Virus record (IMG/VR): IMGVR_UViG_3300020160_002696 | Location: 22,851 to 86,850 of that record | DNA: 64,000 nucleotides | Direction: 5' to 3' (one strand) | Source: a virus | In this document: positions 17,101-25,141 of the stretch, piece after piece | How positions within the stretch are numbered: the first letter of the stretch is position 1 | Layout: every line of letters begins with the position of its first letter | Notes under the pieces: model-generated | The model's database searches: none | What the model saw: only the letters and a program-made list of their open reading frames with translations | What the model was told of the DNA's origin: nothing | Program-made: the position numbers and the translations under genes

Positions 17101-19937
17101 TTAGTTGATGCAATACTACTTTTACAAAAATCTGTTGATATTTCAACTTTGCTACTTTCATCTAAAGGCATATCAGAATAATACTCAAATGTCTTTTGTC
17201 TATCTTTCCAATATGTTAACCAATTGGTTTCTGATTGTGTCATAAAACTTGGTGCTGTTGCACCATAAACTAAAGGAGTAAATGATAAACAGTTTAAATC
17301 AATTTCATTTGGTTGTTTATAAACAAATTTTAAATCCCATCCAAAAAACTTTCCTACTAATAAGTTTCCAAGACCAATACCTTGAGTATTATTATTATTA
17401 TAATATGGTGAATTTGGTAAAAATATTCCTGCATTTACTTGGTCCCATTGTATGTATAATTCCCAATTACCTGTAAATCCACCATTAGAGTTTAATAGAG
17501 TTGATAAAATATTAGTATTTGCCTTAGGAATAAGTGTAAAAGTGTTACTCAGTTGTAATATTTTATCCATTTGATAAGTTTTATTACTATAAGGTGCAAA
17601 TGATTGTCTAAATTTAGTATAATCAAATGATGTGGTGAACTTCACATTTGAAAGTGTTGTACCTGTACCAGAACTAGCTCTTTTTAAATTTATTACTCTT
17701 CCATTAGGTGCTCTTAAATTAATTAATAAATTAGTTATACCAGCTGGATTTGTTAAATTTAGTTTAATCTCAATATCCATAGGATTTATATCAGAAATAT
17801 TATTAACATATATTCTGGATATTAAAAAACCTATAGTGTTTTGGTCAATATCTTGAAAAGTATTATTTGAATATGTAATATCATCTAAACTATTAACTAA
17901 ATTAAATGATGTTGAACTTGGTAATCTATAGTCACCTGTATCAGTAAAGAAATTTAATTTACTTGCAACATCATAATCAACAAATAACATTTTAGATTTT
18001 AATCTTGATTCAAAATTATCATCCAATAAATTAAAATTTAAAGGAGGACTACTATAAGTTGCAGATTGTAATAAAGAAGTATTTCCACATATAATTAATT
18101 CTTCTGAATTATAATCAAATATTTTGTTTACTGATAATCCATCATATAAAAATGCTTCTTCGCTACTAATTATAGTATTTGAGTATTGATTAAAAACACC
18201 ATTAGAAACACCTATATTAGTAAATTTATTTATATCAAGTCTTAATATACCATTATCTCCAGAAAAAAGAAAATAGTTTGAAGTTCCTTTTTGTTTTATA
18301 TTAGTTATATCACCATAAATTGAATTAAACTCTAAATAAATAAAATCAAAATTAGTTACAGAGTTTAAATCATTTGCAATTATCTTACCATCATTAGTAA
18401 CTAATAATAAAAATTCTTTGATTATTGTTGCACCAGAATCTCTTGATTGTTGTATATTTTCATTTGAACTTGATAAGTTCCAATAAACATTTGAATAAAT
18501 AATATCATTAATATTATCAACTAATAAATATTCTTCATAATCATCAATAAACTTTGATATTCTTCTTTTATATGCAGTCCATCCGGAAATATCTTCTTCT
18601 AATTCTATAAAAACTCCTGTATTACCTACAATATAAATTTTATCTTGAGATTGAAAAAGTACTTTATTATAATAATAAGATTCAAAATCATCCACAATTA
18701 TACTATCCCAGTTTAATCCACCATCATTAGTTATTAATATTGTATTTAAGTCACCAACCACAACACCTTTTAAATTATTGTAAAATGATATTGACTTTAA
18801 ATTCTTTGTTATATTAATATTAATTTTTTCTAATAAAAAATCATGTTTTCTAACTTTTAATAAAGTTCCATCATCTCCACATATCCAATAATACATTTCA
18901 GTTTGTGTAATTGCTCTTAAATTAACTTTATATTTATTAGGAATTATATTTGATGTGCCAGTTAGACCTGTAAATTGTTGTGTATTTAATATAACACCAA
19001 ATTCACCAACTGCAATAGTTCTCTGTGGAATACTATAAGTAATTGAATTAATTTTATAAGTTTGTGAATCATGTTTTAAAACATCATAATAGTTAATTTC
19101 AAATAGATTGTTATAATCTACTCTATTTCTTAATAACCAATTATGTTTTTCAATAAATTCAACAGGTTCATTCAAAGATGAAGTTGGGTAATATCCACTT
19201 AATAATCTACTTAAATGAAATTGTCTTTGTGTATTAATAGTACCTAACTTAACTGAAATACTATATCTTATACAATCTTCATATAATGATAAATCATCAG
19301 TTTTAGTCAAATAACCATTGTTAAACAGGTATATTCCATTTTCAGAATTATAATAGTTATATTCTATTGTTGTTCCATAATCTTGTACTAAAGTATAATT
19401 ACCCTTAAAGTATGTATTAGGATCAGTATCAAATGGTAATGTTTCAATTGATATTTGATCTTTAACTAAAAGTCTATGACCATTAAGTAATTTAACACCA
19501 TCAACAATAAGATTTGTATATCTTGTACTTAAATTTATTTGTTCAGTTGTAGCAACATCAACATATAAATAATTAATAGAATCCTTTATTAATCTATCAG
19601 GTGTAAATAAATTCTTTAATGTTAGTCCATACTCAGATAAATATTTTGTATAATAATTATTTGAAGTTATTGCATTGATTGGACTTGCATTTTGTGGAAT
19701 TGCAGTATAAGAATATTGAGAACCTGAACTATCTATGTACCAGTTTCTTGGCTCATATTCTCCTAAAATATCATAGATATTATCTACTGTATTAATTGGT
19801 AGATAAGTAGCACCACTAAGACACTTTGAATAGTATCTTGTAGAAACAAGTTCTTGTTTCAAGTAATCAAAATTACTTTTAGTTAATTGATCCTCTGTTA
19901 TAACCCATTTGTTATAATCTTTATTAAATATCCACAT
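14160..19937 (-). CDS. giant virion adhesin, 1925 aa, with propeller-like, P-domain-like and GxW-repeat regions
   Basis: Largest gene in the window. Residues about 300-465 contain repeated blades such as A-V-G-E-F-G-V-I-L, W-I-C-G-D-D-G-T-L-L and I-L-I-T-N-D-G-G-L-N-W, resembling YCF48/BNR-type beta-propellers. Residues about 690-866 resemble a proprotein-convertase P domain (L-I-N-L-R-A-P-N-G-R-V-I-N-L, then G-N-W-E-L-Y-I, then F-G-W-D-L-K-F). Residues about 1570-1925 are a dense array of W-x-x-G-x-W repeats (W-F-G-G-T-W, W-N-N-G-T-W, W-Y-G-G-T-W), likely a beta-solenoid. There is no signal peptide. It is probably a long tail fiber or baseplate-attached adhesin; the domain names are by pattern only. 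Confidence 0.75.
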   Translation of the reverse strand: MWIFNKDYNKWVITEDQLTKSNFDYLKQELVSTRYYSKCLSGATYLPINTVDNIYDILGEYEPRNWYIDSSGSQYSYTAIPQNASPINAITSNNYYTKYLSEYGLTLKNLFTPDRLIKDSINYLYVDVATTEQINLSTRYTNLIVDGVKLLNGHRLLVKDQISIETLPFDTDPNTYFKGNYTLVQDYGTTIEYNYYNSENGIYLFNNGYLTKTDDLSLYEDCIRYSISVKLGTINTQRQFHLSRLLSGYYPTSSLNEPVEFIEKHNWLLRNRVDYNNLFEINYYDVLKHDSQTYKINSITYSIPQRTIAVGEFGVILNTQQFTGLTGTSNIIPNKYKVNLRAITQTEMYYWICGDDGTLLKVRKHDFLLEKININITKNLKSISFYNNLKGVVVGDLNTILITNDGGLNWDSIIVDDFESYYYNKVLFQSQDKIYIVGNTGVFIELEEDISGWTAYKRRISKFIDDYEEYLLVDNINDIIYSNVYWNLSSSNENIQQSRDSGATIIKEFLLLVTNDGKIIANDLNSVTNFDFIYLEFNSIYGDITNIKQKGTSNYFLFSGDNGILRLDINKFTNIGVSNGVFNQYSNTIISSEEAFLYDGLSVNKIFDYNSEELIICGNTSLLQSATYSSPPLNFNLLDDNFESRLKSKMLFVDYDVASKLNFFTDTGDYRLPSSTSFNLVNSLDDITYSNNTFQDIDQNTIGFLISRIYVNNISDINPMDIEIKLNLTNPAGITNLLINLRAPNGRVINLKRASSGTGTTLSNVKFTTSFDYTKFRQSFAPYSNKTYQMDKILQLSNTFTLIPKANTNILSTLLNSNGGFTGNWELYIQWDQVNAGIFLPNSPYYNNNNTQGIGLGNLLVGKFFGWDLKFVYKQPNEIDLNCLSFTPLVYGATAPSFMTQSETNWLTYWKDRQKTFEYYSDMPLDESSKVEISTDFCKSSIASTKGIFSITNTLDNISRLAPSLLDSTQSRFNGLGLIPISGPNELYDIYFYGYLMIVRVSTSFPVSVGDVINLSSSVVDSQFVVNKIKNITNFTHLSPILRTINRTSKYLYMYMDFNDNIITELIKTQDPITITNLNKFQNLDQLQERFNIHPISHGYQLTYNNPNNITIDAKFNNITSYYNLATQVIATGVNEANIPITIKREMIYTDGFLKFGYTPTYNILDYLEGLNDTTNLTTAKFTVDKEYYAMPHYKAIPMQASLSANSTGAYFNFNGIDFSSNNTKPSNILQFGTDLELEWESIFIDTFVDIIMYSDNDYYNPPVGTTYSTDRLLVTKKYYNSIDNTYDIEFGKSIIFPIGIQPRFIDILSRRTLLQISEDLQELNNIHRPRFNNRIIDNVNNNFYNYDRTTNYKISTDSYTKILLSDVDTIKELSAIIYTDYKNELAMNITKLAREFNIKITDTDVDNDKLLIICGEKHELKNSDGVILEFNGGTFSSEFLNQQYFGYHIVNVVDEYKVWIDIPYINNTIVNDTGFLKYTKSDPFFNYQPVDIIDVGVNKKGKIAIELSIDNLKLTNDVYSLINVDYNKYRFRLIDGLNIETLSLQYPWMLEAEVSGALLGLDINGLVWYKGYWECGRWFGGTWISGTWKSGDWYEGTWNSKRITDNLISVEVDNSVSDTIQSTWFGGRWYDGTWNNGTWVDGRWYGGTWNNGEWYRGIWNDGTWNNGILSGGIWNDGTWNGGIFNCDNDPAYWLKGKWNGGDFENGIWYDGIFEEKNSLARFGTKAYNSRTANWRAGKWLSGSFYSRMITNNDGLPIVSTSHKYSIWKTGAWFTGDWYGGIAYNMDFQSGNWYGGILEDIQVIGITYNSDDDRYITLNGEFDFNIDDEINILNTFGLTNSIEGQYKVIEPSFVDSINKITKLFINISPGYNTIDNDSETGLRVVSRFRSTNWKSGVWTNGIYETGLWEGGIWYNGIFKDGANWM
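14170..15235. repeat. GxW-repeat coding tract
   Basis: Codes for some 30 W-x-x-G-[TI]-W-type units at the C-terminus of the adhesin. The DNA shows repeated CCATCATTCC / CCACCATACC-like words. The array is interrupted twice by non-repeat segments (around 15080-15130 and 14390-14540). Confidence 0.85.
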
Positions 19938-19940
19938 AAA

Positions 19941-20156
19941 TTATTTTCTTACTTTTAATTCCCACATAACTGTCTTGCTGTCAACCAAAACTTCATTTTT
20001 CACAATGTAAACTTTTGACTTTTTTAATATCTCTCTTAGTTTAATTATGAAATTTTCATATTGATATATGTCTTCTATATAATCTGAAATATCAATTAAA
20101 AAGTAAGTTTCCTTTGAGAATATTAAATCATAAATTAAATCGTCTGTTTTCTTCAC
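19941..20156 (-). CDS. small hypothetical protein, 71 aa (start possibly at 20176 with a homopolymer shift)
   Basis: The intact frame starts with GTG at 20154-20156 and gives a charged, helical protein (E-N-F-I-I-K-L-R-E-I-L-K-K-S-K) ending 3 nt before the adhesin ATG. Upstream, an ATG at 20174-20176 sits 3 nt after a perfect promoter-like box. Its frame (M-K-K-I-F-L-L) ends at a TGA overlapping the GTG. Between them is an A7/T7 homopolymer; one extra base there would join both into M-K-K-N-F-F-V-V-K-K-T-D-D. The sequence may therefore contain an error or a genuine frame change. No family recognised. Confidence 0.6.
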   Translation of the reverse strand: MKKTDDLIYDLIFSKETYFLIDISDYIEDIYQYENFIIKLREILKKSKVYIVKNEVLVDSKTVMWELKVRK

Positions 20157-20179
20157 AACAAAAAAATTTTTTTCATAAT

Positions 20180-20190
20180 TATATATTAAA
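20180..20190 (-). promoter_or_regulatory. late-promoter-like box TTTAATATATA, 3 nt before ATG 20176
   Basis: Exact box on the minus strand ahead of the adhesin operon. Its position supports the ATG at 20174-20176 as the intended start of the first gene. Confidence 0.5.
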
Positions 20191-20233
20191 TAATATAAGC
20201 TCTTTAAATATGAACAGAGAAATAAAGTAAATG

Positions 20234-20250
20234 AATATATAAAAGAAAAA
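20234..20250 (+). promoter_or_regulatory. 17-nt leader motif AATATATAAAAGAAAAA before phoH
   Basis: The same 17 nucleotides recur exactly at 54118-54134, 10 nt before the gp26-like gene; here they end 7 nt before the phoH ATG. Could be a second promoter type or a ribosome-recruiting A-rich leader. Confidence 0.4.
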
Positions 20251-20257
20251 ACTATTT

Positions 20258-21013
20258 ATGAGAGGAAAAAAGTATTCTAAAAAGGAAGATGATGTTGTAA
20301 GTACACCTAAAACTATCTTACAACCTGAGATTCCTAAGTTTAATATTCAGAAAATATCATTTGAGTTGAAATGTAAAAATTCCTCTCAAAAAAAATTAGT
20401 CAATCTAATTAATAACAATGATATTACTATAAGTGCGGGTCCTGCAGGTACAGGTAAGACTTATCTTGCTTGTGCTCAAGCTCTGAAACTTTTAAAAAGT
20501 GATAAGAGATATGCAAAAATACTCTTAGTGAAAAGTGTTACTGTACTTGAAGGTGAAGATGTTGGATTTTTAAAAGGAGATTTAAAAGAGAAGATGTTTC
20601 CTTTTACAATCTCTTTTTTGGATAATTTCTATAAGTTAATTGGTGAAGATAATACAACTGCTATGTTAAATGAAGGTTTGATTGAAGTTTTACCACTTGC
20701 TTATATTAGAGGTAGAAGTATTGATAACTCAATTATTATTGTAGATGAAGCTCAAAATATTTCTCTTAAAAATATGAGAAGTACTTTAACAAGAATTGGT
20801 GATAATTCAAAAATGATTATTACTGGTGATACTAAACAAATTGATATTAAAAATAAAAGATTGTCTTCATTAGATACTGTAGTTTCTATATTCTCTGGTA
20901 AACCAAATATTGGTACTATGGAGTTTCAAACTAAAGATATTGTAAGAAATCCAATTGTTATGATGATTGAAGATGAATTTGATGCTTGGGAAGAAAATCA
21001 ACCTAAAAAATAA
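20258..21013 (+). CDS. phoH: PhoH-family P-loop ATPase
   Basis: 251 residues. Walker A G-P-A-G-T-G-K-T lies at residues 61-68 and Walker B S-I-I-I-V-D-E-A-Q-N at about 158-167. P-L-A-Y-I-R-G-R precedes it and I-I-T-G-D-T-K-Q-I-D follows, all diagnostic of PhoH. PhoH-like ATPases are frequent in T4-type phages. They are thought to be RNA-associated ATPases or helicases, but the role in phage infection is not established. The first 35 residues are basic and polar. It is the first plus-strand gene after the divergent region 20157-20257 and is followed by a small gene with its own promoter-like box. Confidence 0.95.
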   Translation: MRGKKYSKKEDDVVSTPKTILQPEIPKFNIQKISFELKCKNSSQKKLVNLINNNDITISAGPAGTGKTYLACAQALKLLKSDKRYAKILLVKSVTVLEGEDVGFLKGDLKEKMFPFTISFLDNFYKLIGEDNTTAMLNEGLIEVLPLAYIRGRSIDNSIIIVDEAQNISLKNMRSTLTRIGDNSKMIITGDTKQIDIKNKRLSSLDTVVSIFSGKPNIGTMEFQTKDIVRNPIVMMIEDEFDAWEENQPKK

Positions 21014-21021
21014 TATTGAAA

Positions 21022-21032
21022 TTTAATATATA
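21022..21032 (+). promoter_or_regulatory. late-promoter-like box TTTAATATATA, 4 nt before ATG 21037
   Basis: Exact box between phoH and the 73-residue gene. Its spacing chooses the ATG at 21037 over an upstream in-frame start. Confidence 0.55.
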
Positions 21033-21036
21033 CAAT

Positions 21037-21258
21037 ATGGAATTTATAGTAGAGTTTAAGTCTTTTTATAATGTTGGTGATATTGTTCTTATAGAATATT
21101 GGTATAATGACATGATAACACCCTGTAAGGTTGTAGAGAAGCTTTCTAAGACAAAATATAAAGTAAGTCATAATATTCCTCAATCAGAAATTAAAAATGC
21201 ACCAGATGAAGAAATTAAATCATCTGATATAATAGATAAATTAAAAAACCCATCATAA
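21037..21258 (+). CDS. small hypothetical protein, 73 aa
   Basis: The ATG at 21037 is preferred because the promoter-like box ends 4 nt before it. The N-terminal half is a small beta-like unit (F-Y-N-V-G-D-I-V-L-I-E-Y-W-Y-N-D, then P-C-K-V-V-E-K-L-S-K-T-K-Y-K-V) resembling SH3/KOW-type barrels. The C-terminal third is acidic and probably disordered. It ends inside the bidirectional terminator at 21243-21268. No family assigned. Confidence 0.68.
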   Translation: MEFIVEFKSFYNVGDIVLIEYWYNDMITPCKVVEKLSKTKYKVSHNIPQSEIKNAPDEEIKSSDIIDKLKNPS

Positions 21259-21269
21259 GATGGGTTTTT
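21243..21269. terminator. bidirectional intrinsic terminator
   Basis: AAAACCCATC-ATAA-GATGGGTTTT stem-loop flanked by A and T runs, between convergent genes. The 24-nt core is identical to the terminator at 40283-40306. Confidence 0.9.
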
Positions 21270-21270
21270 G

Positions 21271-22548
21271 TTATGTGAAAAAATGATATTCATCATCACC
21301 TAATAGTTCATCTACTAAATTCTCATAGAAGTATCTATCATAGTCATTCTCCATATCTAAGTATTGCTCTCTGACAATTTCAAGTTCTTCTTTATTTAGT
21401 TTGTTACTTGAAAATTTAGTCATTATCCAATCATAATGTTTTACACCAAACTCACTATCAAGTTCAATTAGTTTACCACCATTATCAAAGTAAGTTTTAG
21501 ATTTTTTTCCTCTTCTTGTTTTCTTTGGTTTGTCAAAAAAATCATCTGCTAATAAATCATTTCTATCTGTATAATGAGTATAATTACCATCTTCATCTTC
21601 TTCATCTAAATCTTCATAGTAATTGTAATCTCTTGTTTTAGTAACTCCACCTGTTCTACTCCAACCTGTACCTGTTGTTGGATAACTTCCAACACTTCTT
21701 CTTGAACCATGCCAATCCGCATCTTCATCATCCCATTCATCAAATCTACTACCACTATAAATACCACTCCATTTTGAAGTTTTGTATTCTTTAGCTTCAT
21801 AAACTAATGGATCTCTTTTAGTTGGTAAGTTTTCCCAATCTACTTTTAAACAAGCATTTGCTAATTTAACTAAGTGTTCTATATCTTGACTTTCATTGAA
21901 AGTATGTTCTTTGTAATATCCAACAGATACATTTGTACATTCTGGAATAAGGTCAACAAACTCAGCAGAGTCTGTATAAACTCCACCATCATCTTTTACA
22001 TAAGAAAGGCCTGATTTATTTAATTCTTGACAAAATGCATCTGCAAATTCATCTGAACAACATCTTGACCAAGACTGGTGTGTAATAATTGAAGTTGTTG
22101 CTCTTCTATCAAATGAAATTATTCTATCATAATCTTTGAAATCACCAGATTTTGCTGCAGCACTTGAACCAACACAACCTACTTCTTCACCAATAAAAAA
22201 GTAATATAATCCTGGAATTTTATTTTTCATCATCCAAGTAAGTATTGTAACACCTGCTTTATCATCTGCACCTAAAGTAGTAGTACCATCTGTTTTAATC
22301 ATAAATCCATCAAGTACATGAGTAACAGGTTCATGAACTTTTGAAACTGTATCAAGGTGAGAAGCAAAGATTGTTTTTGACTCACCAATTTTACAGAAAT
22401 AATTACCATGTTCATCCATATCTATTCCTTGTGGGAATAAACCAAGTTTGAACATCTTATCAGCAATAATATTCTCACTACCATGAGGATATGTATTCTT
22501 TGTAAGTTCAATAAAAACTTCTGGTATGAATTCTGTAGATTTTGTCAT
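21271..22548 (-). CDS. M20/M28-type zinc aminopeptidase-like protein with disordered C-terminal extension
   Basis: Residues 1-240 show the full metal-ligand order of co-catalytic zinc exopeptidases: S-H-L-D-T (H64, D66), L-G-A-D-D-K-A-G-V (D95/D96), I-G-E-E-V-G (E121, E122), S-F-D-R-R (D147), and K-E-H-T-F (H215) near the end. This matches peptidase T/M42-like and M28 enzymes that remove N-terminal residues from peptides. Residues 250-350 are low-complexity, with W-S-G-I-Y-S-G-S-R and many D/E, and the end (365-425) is helical. No signal peptide, so it would be cytoplasmic or virion-borne. It is convergent with the plus-strand gene and has no neighbours on its transcript. An intact zinc exopeptidase is unusual in a phage. 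Confidence 0.85.
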   Translation of the reverse strand: MTKSTEFIPEVFIELTKNTYPHGSENIIADKMFKLGLFPQGIDMDEHGNYFCKIGESKTIFASHLDTVSKVHEPVTHVLDGFMIKTDGTTTLGADDKAGVTILTWMMKNKIPGLYYFFIGEEVGCVGSSAAAKSGDFKDYDRIISFDRRATTSIITHQSWSRCCSDEFADAFCQELNKSGLSYVKDDGGVYTDSAEFVDLIPECTNVSVGYYKEHTFNESQDIEHLVKLANACLKVDWENLPTKRDPLVYEAKEYKTSKWSGIYSGSRFDEWDDEDADWHGSRRSVGSYPTTGTGWSRTGGVTKTRDYNYYEDLDEEDEDGNYTHYTDRNDLLADDFFDKPKKTRRGKKSKTYFDNGGKLIELDSEFGVKHYDWIMTKFSSNKLNKEELEIVREQYLDMENDYDRYFYENLVDELLGDDEYHFFT

Positions 22549-22721
22549 TATTTAGATTTATTTTAACAAAGATAATACAATTAATTATTTTTTCCAAACA
22601 AAAGAATAAAAATCTAATATATAAATTGTAGCTGTTATATAATTCATGTCGGGTATCAATAGGATACCATTGAGATTTTGAAAAGAATCAAAGATATGGA
22701 TCCAAAAATAAATTAAAACAA

Positions 22722-23675
22722 ATGGCAAAAATGCTTAAAACAACTACCACTCCAAGTGCGTGGGTAGTTAACTCAAAAGATAGAGGAAGAAAATCTATCA
22801 AAAAAGGAAAAGTCTATCTACAAGACAAAGAAGAATTTCAAATTGAACTTTTCAATCCTTTACAAGACTGTGTACTAGCAGACATCAAATTAAATGGTAA
22901 ATCAATTTCACAAACAGGTTTGGTATTAAATCCAGGTCAAAGATTTTATTTAGATTGTTTTATTGATGATAAAAAGAAATTCATTTTCAATACTTATGAA
23001 GTTGAAGACACTACAGAAGTAGCAAATGCAATTGCAAAAAATGGTTTATTAGAAGTTTTCTTCTATAAAGAATCAGTAGTTACATTAGAAAATTGGAATA
23101 ATAAATTTAATCGTATTCTTACTGGTAGAACATATCCTTATTGGACTAGTTATCCTTGGGGTACAACAAATCCTTATACTGTTTATTATGGTAATGGTAT
23201 TACAAATACTAATTCATTTAATACAGGTACAGGTACATTAGGTAGTGGTTTAGTTACAACAACTGCAAATACAGGCAATGTTTATTGTTCAACAGGGGCA
23301 ATTGATTTAACAAATCTTAAATCAACAAATAATGCATACTATTCAAGTACAATTGATTCTATACCAATTAATAATTCTATTCAATCATCATATTCAAGTA
23401 CTATTGAAACTGGTAGAATAGAAAAAGGTGAAAAATCTAAACAAAAGTTTGAATCTGTTGATATGGACTTTGATAATTATTACATTGCATCAACTATAGT
23501 TCAATTACTACCAGATAGTAGAAAACCAGTTGAAACAAAAGAAATAAAAAGAACTACTACAATATCTCTTGATAGTATTGTTCTTTTGGAAAAACTTGGT
23601 GAACTTCATAAAGCAGGAATATTAACAGAAGAAGAGTTTACAACAAAGAAAGAAGAATTGCTTTCTAAAATATAA
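22722..23675 (+). CDS. SHOCT-domain protein, probable virion protein
   Basis: 317 residues. Residues 1-130 form a mixed alpha/beta domain (Q-I-E-L-F-N-P-L-Q-D-C-V-L-A-D-I-K-L-N-G). Residues 135-230 are Thr/Asn/Tyr-rich and low-complexity (Y-P-Y-W-T-S-Y-P-W-G). The last 30 residues (L-L-E-K-L-G-E-L-H-K-A-G-I-L-T-E-E-E-F) match the short SHOCT oligomerisation motif. The leader is about 170 nt, with T-C-TAATATATA near 22616 and a small hairpin GGTATC-AATAG-GATACC at 22653-22669. This suggests its own promoter. Function unknown. Confidence 0.72.
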   Translation: MAKMLKTTTTPSAWVVNSKDRGRKSIKKGKVYLQDKEEFQIELFNPLQDCVLADIKLNGKSISQTGLVLNPGQRFYLDCFIDDKKKFIFNTYEVEDTTEVANAIAKNGLLEVFFYKESVVTLENWNNKFNRILTGRTYPYWTSYPWGTTNPYTVYYGNGITNTNSFNTGTGTLGSGLVTTTANTGNVYCSTGAIDLTNLKSTNNAYYSSTIDSIPINNSIQSSYSSTIETGRIEKGEKSKQKFESVDMDFDNYYIASTIVQLLPDSRKPVETKEIKRTTTISLDSIVLLEKLGELHKAGILTEEEFTTKKEELLSKI

Positions 23676-23698
23676 TTAAAAATAATAACAGCTATATA

Positions 23699-23728
23699 AA
23701 AAGAGAGTTTTTAACTCTCTTTTTTTTT
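23699..23728 (+). terminator. intrinsic terminator after the SHOCT gene
   Basis: AAAGAGAGTT-TTT-AACTCTCTTT followed by a T8 run. The T run merges with the promoter-like box of the next gene. Confidence 0.88.
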
Positions 23729-23735
23729 ATATATA
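23725..23735 (+). promoter_or_regulatory. late-promoter-like TATA box, 4 nt before ATG
   Basis: TTTTATATATA ending 4 nt before the 461-residue tagged gene and starting in the terminator T run, a compact end-to-start arrangement. Confidence 0.5.
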
Positions 23736-23739
23736 AGTT

Positions 23740-25125
23740 ATGATAAAAAGATACTTACAATTTATTAAAGAACAACAATTGTCTTTATTCCCTATGGATG
23801 AAGTAATGAAACCTGTTGAAGAAATAAAAACATATAGACTTGAAGATGATAAGATTGAAGAACTATTTGTTGAAATGAGTGATGAGGGATATACAATTGA
23901 TATTGAAAGAGGTTTTGTAGAAACTGAATTTAGATATAGTGGTGGAAAGTATCACAATGATTATAAAGTATTTGGACAGAAATTAGTTAAAGGTGAGGTA
24001 ACTCCTGCATACTGGGTAAATATATATGATACAAAACCAACAAGTGATGATGTTACTGATGTTGTTTTAACTGCAATTGATTATTTTGAAGACCTTGGTT
24101 TTGAAGCTAAAGTATATGAAAATAAGAGTGAGGTAAATTTAGATGAATTATTAATACAAGGTGGGTTCTTTTTGAAAGATGAAAGTGGTGATATAACTAA
24201 AGATATACAAATAGATGATAATATCGGCTTATTTGTAATGGATAAGAAAGAAACAAAAATTGATGCTAAAGAACTTTGTGAGTATTATGAATGGTTGTCT
24301 GAAAAAGATAAAGATACTTTTATAGAAGGTGATGATATTTATATTGTTGTTGGAATGGAAGATTTGGCTGATATATTATTAGGTGATGAAAAAAGTTATA
24401 AAAGTCAATTAATTGATGGTATAGATGATGATTACTATTATAGTTCAGAATATTATCCAGATACAAATTCTTTACTTAGTCATGATTTGAATAAAGAAAA
24501 TGAAGTTCTATTAGTTAAAGCTTTAATTAAAGAATATGGTGGATTAGATGAACTTGTTAAAGAAGCAGATAATGATAAATTAGAAGGATTAACAGAAGAT
24601 GAAGTTATAGAATATCTAACTAAAGAAAGATATTACTATACATTAATTGAGTTATGTAAAAATTCTGATTTAGTACAAGATATTAAACAAACTTATGGTG
24701 ATTATGCAGTAAGTGCTCATCAAGATGCAAACTATCAAGAACTTGTTAATGAGTTTGATAATATTGTTGGTGATAGAAGTTATGGTGCAGAATTATCATA
24801 TAGTAAATATGATAAAGAAGTAGAAGTTAAAAAGACTTATACTAAACAAGATGGTACAAGAGAAACACATACTTATCCAGAAGTTCAAACATTTTATAAA
24901 ATAAAGTTTGATAATAAATGGCTTGAGAACTTTGATTATGACTTCTTACAAAATGAATCACTTTATGATATATTTAGAGAGTATTGTCAGGCTTGGTTAG
25001 GAACTTTTAAGTTTGAACCTCACTTTTCTGATTATGGTTCAGTTGATTTAAAAGAATTTAATGGTGATGTTACTTGGATGTTAAATAACAAACTTGGTAT
25101 AGAAAATAAAAGAAATCCTTCATAA
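23740..25125 (+). CDS. tagged large acidic protein, 461 aa
   Basis: Starts M-I-K-R-Y-L-Q-F-I-K-E-Q-Q, a top-quality tag with potential cleavage after I-K-E. The body is very acidic, with an early E-Y-F/Y-D-E-rich alpha/beta repeat (D-E-G-Y-T-I-D-I-E-R-G-F-V-E near residues 50-65). The same 'dxGftixxe' phrase occurs in the tagged 227-residue protein (F-V-D-E-G-F-T-I-E-R-E). Residues 250-461 are helical, then beta-like (Y-K-I-K-F-D-N-K-W-L-E-N-F-D-Y-D). No enzyme motif recognised. Own promoter-like box and terminator. Confidence 0.78.
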   Translation: MIKRYLQFIKEQQLSLFPMDEVMKPVEEIKTYRLEDDKIEELFVEMSDEGYTIDIERGFVETEFRYSGGKYHNDYKVFGQKLVKGEVTPAYWVNIYDTKPTSDDVTDVVLTAIDYFEDLGFEAKVYENKSEVNLDELLIQGGFFLKDESGDITKDIQIDDNIGLFVMDKKETKIDAKELCEYYEWLSEKDKDTFIEGDDIYIVVGMEDLADILLGDEKSYKSQLIDGIDDDYYYSSEYYPDTNSLLSHDLNKENEVLLVKALIKEYGGLDELVKEADNDKLEGLTEDEVIEYLTKERYYYTLIELCKNSDLVQDIKQTYGDYAVSAHQDANYQELVNEFDNIVGDRSYGAELSYSKYDKEVEVKKTYTKQDGTRETHTYPEVQTFYKIKFDNKWLENFDYDFLQNESLYDIFREYCQAWLGTFKFEPHFSDYGSVDLKEFNGDVTWMLNNKLGIENKRNPS

Positions 25126-25137
25126 AGAAGGATTTTT
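25113..25137. terminator. intrinsic terminator between convergent genes
   Basis: AAATCCTTC / GAAGGATTT stem with 7-nt loop and T run; it overlaps the stop of the tagged gene and lies 5 nt from the stop of the convergent gene. Confidence 0.85.
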
Positions 25138-25141
25138 TATT

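Noticed and set aside
22653-22669. Inverted repeat GGTATC-AATAG-GATACC in the leader of the SHOCT gene, considered as a riboswitch or operator
   Set aside because: Only 6 bp and isolated; nothing else in the 170-nt leader supports a structured element.
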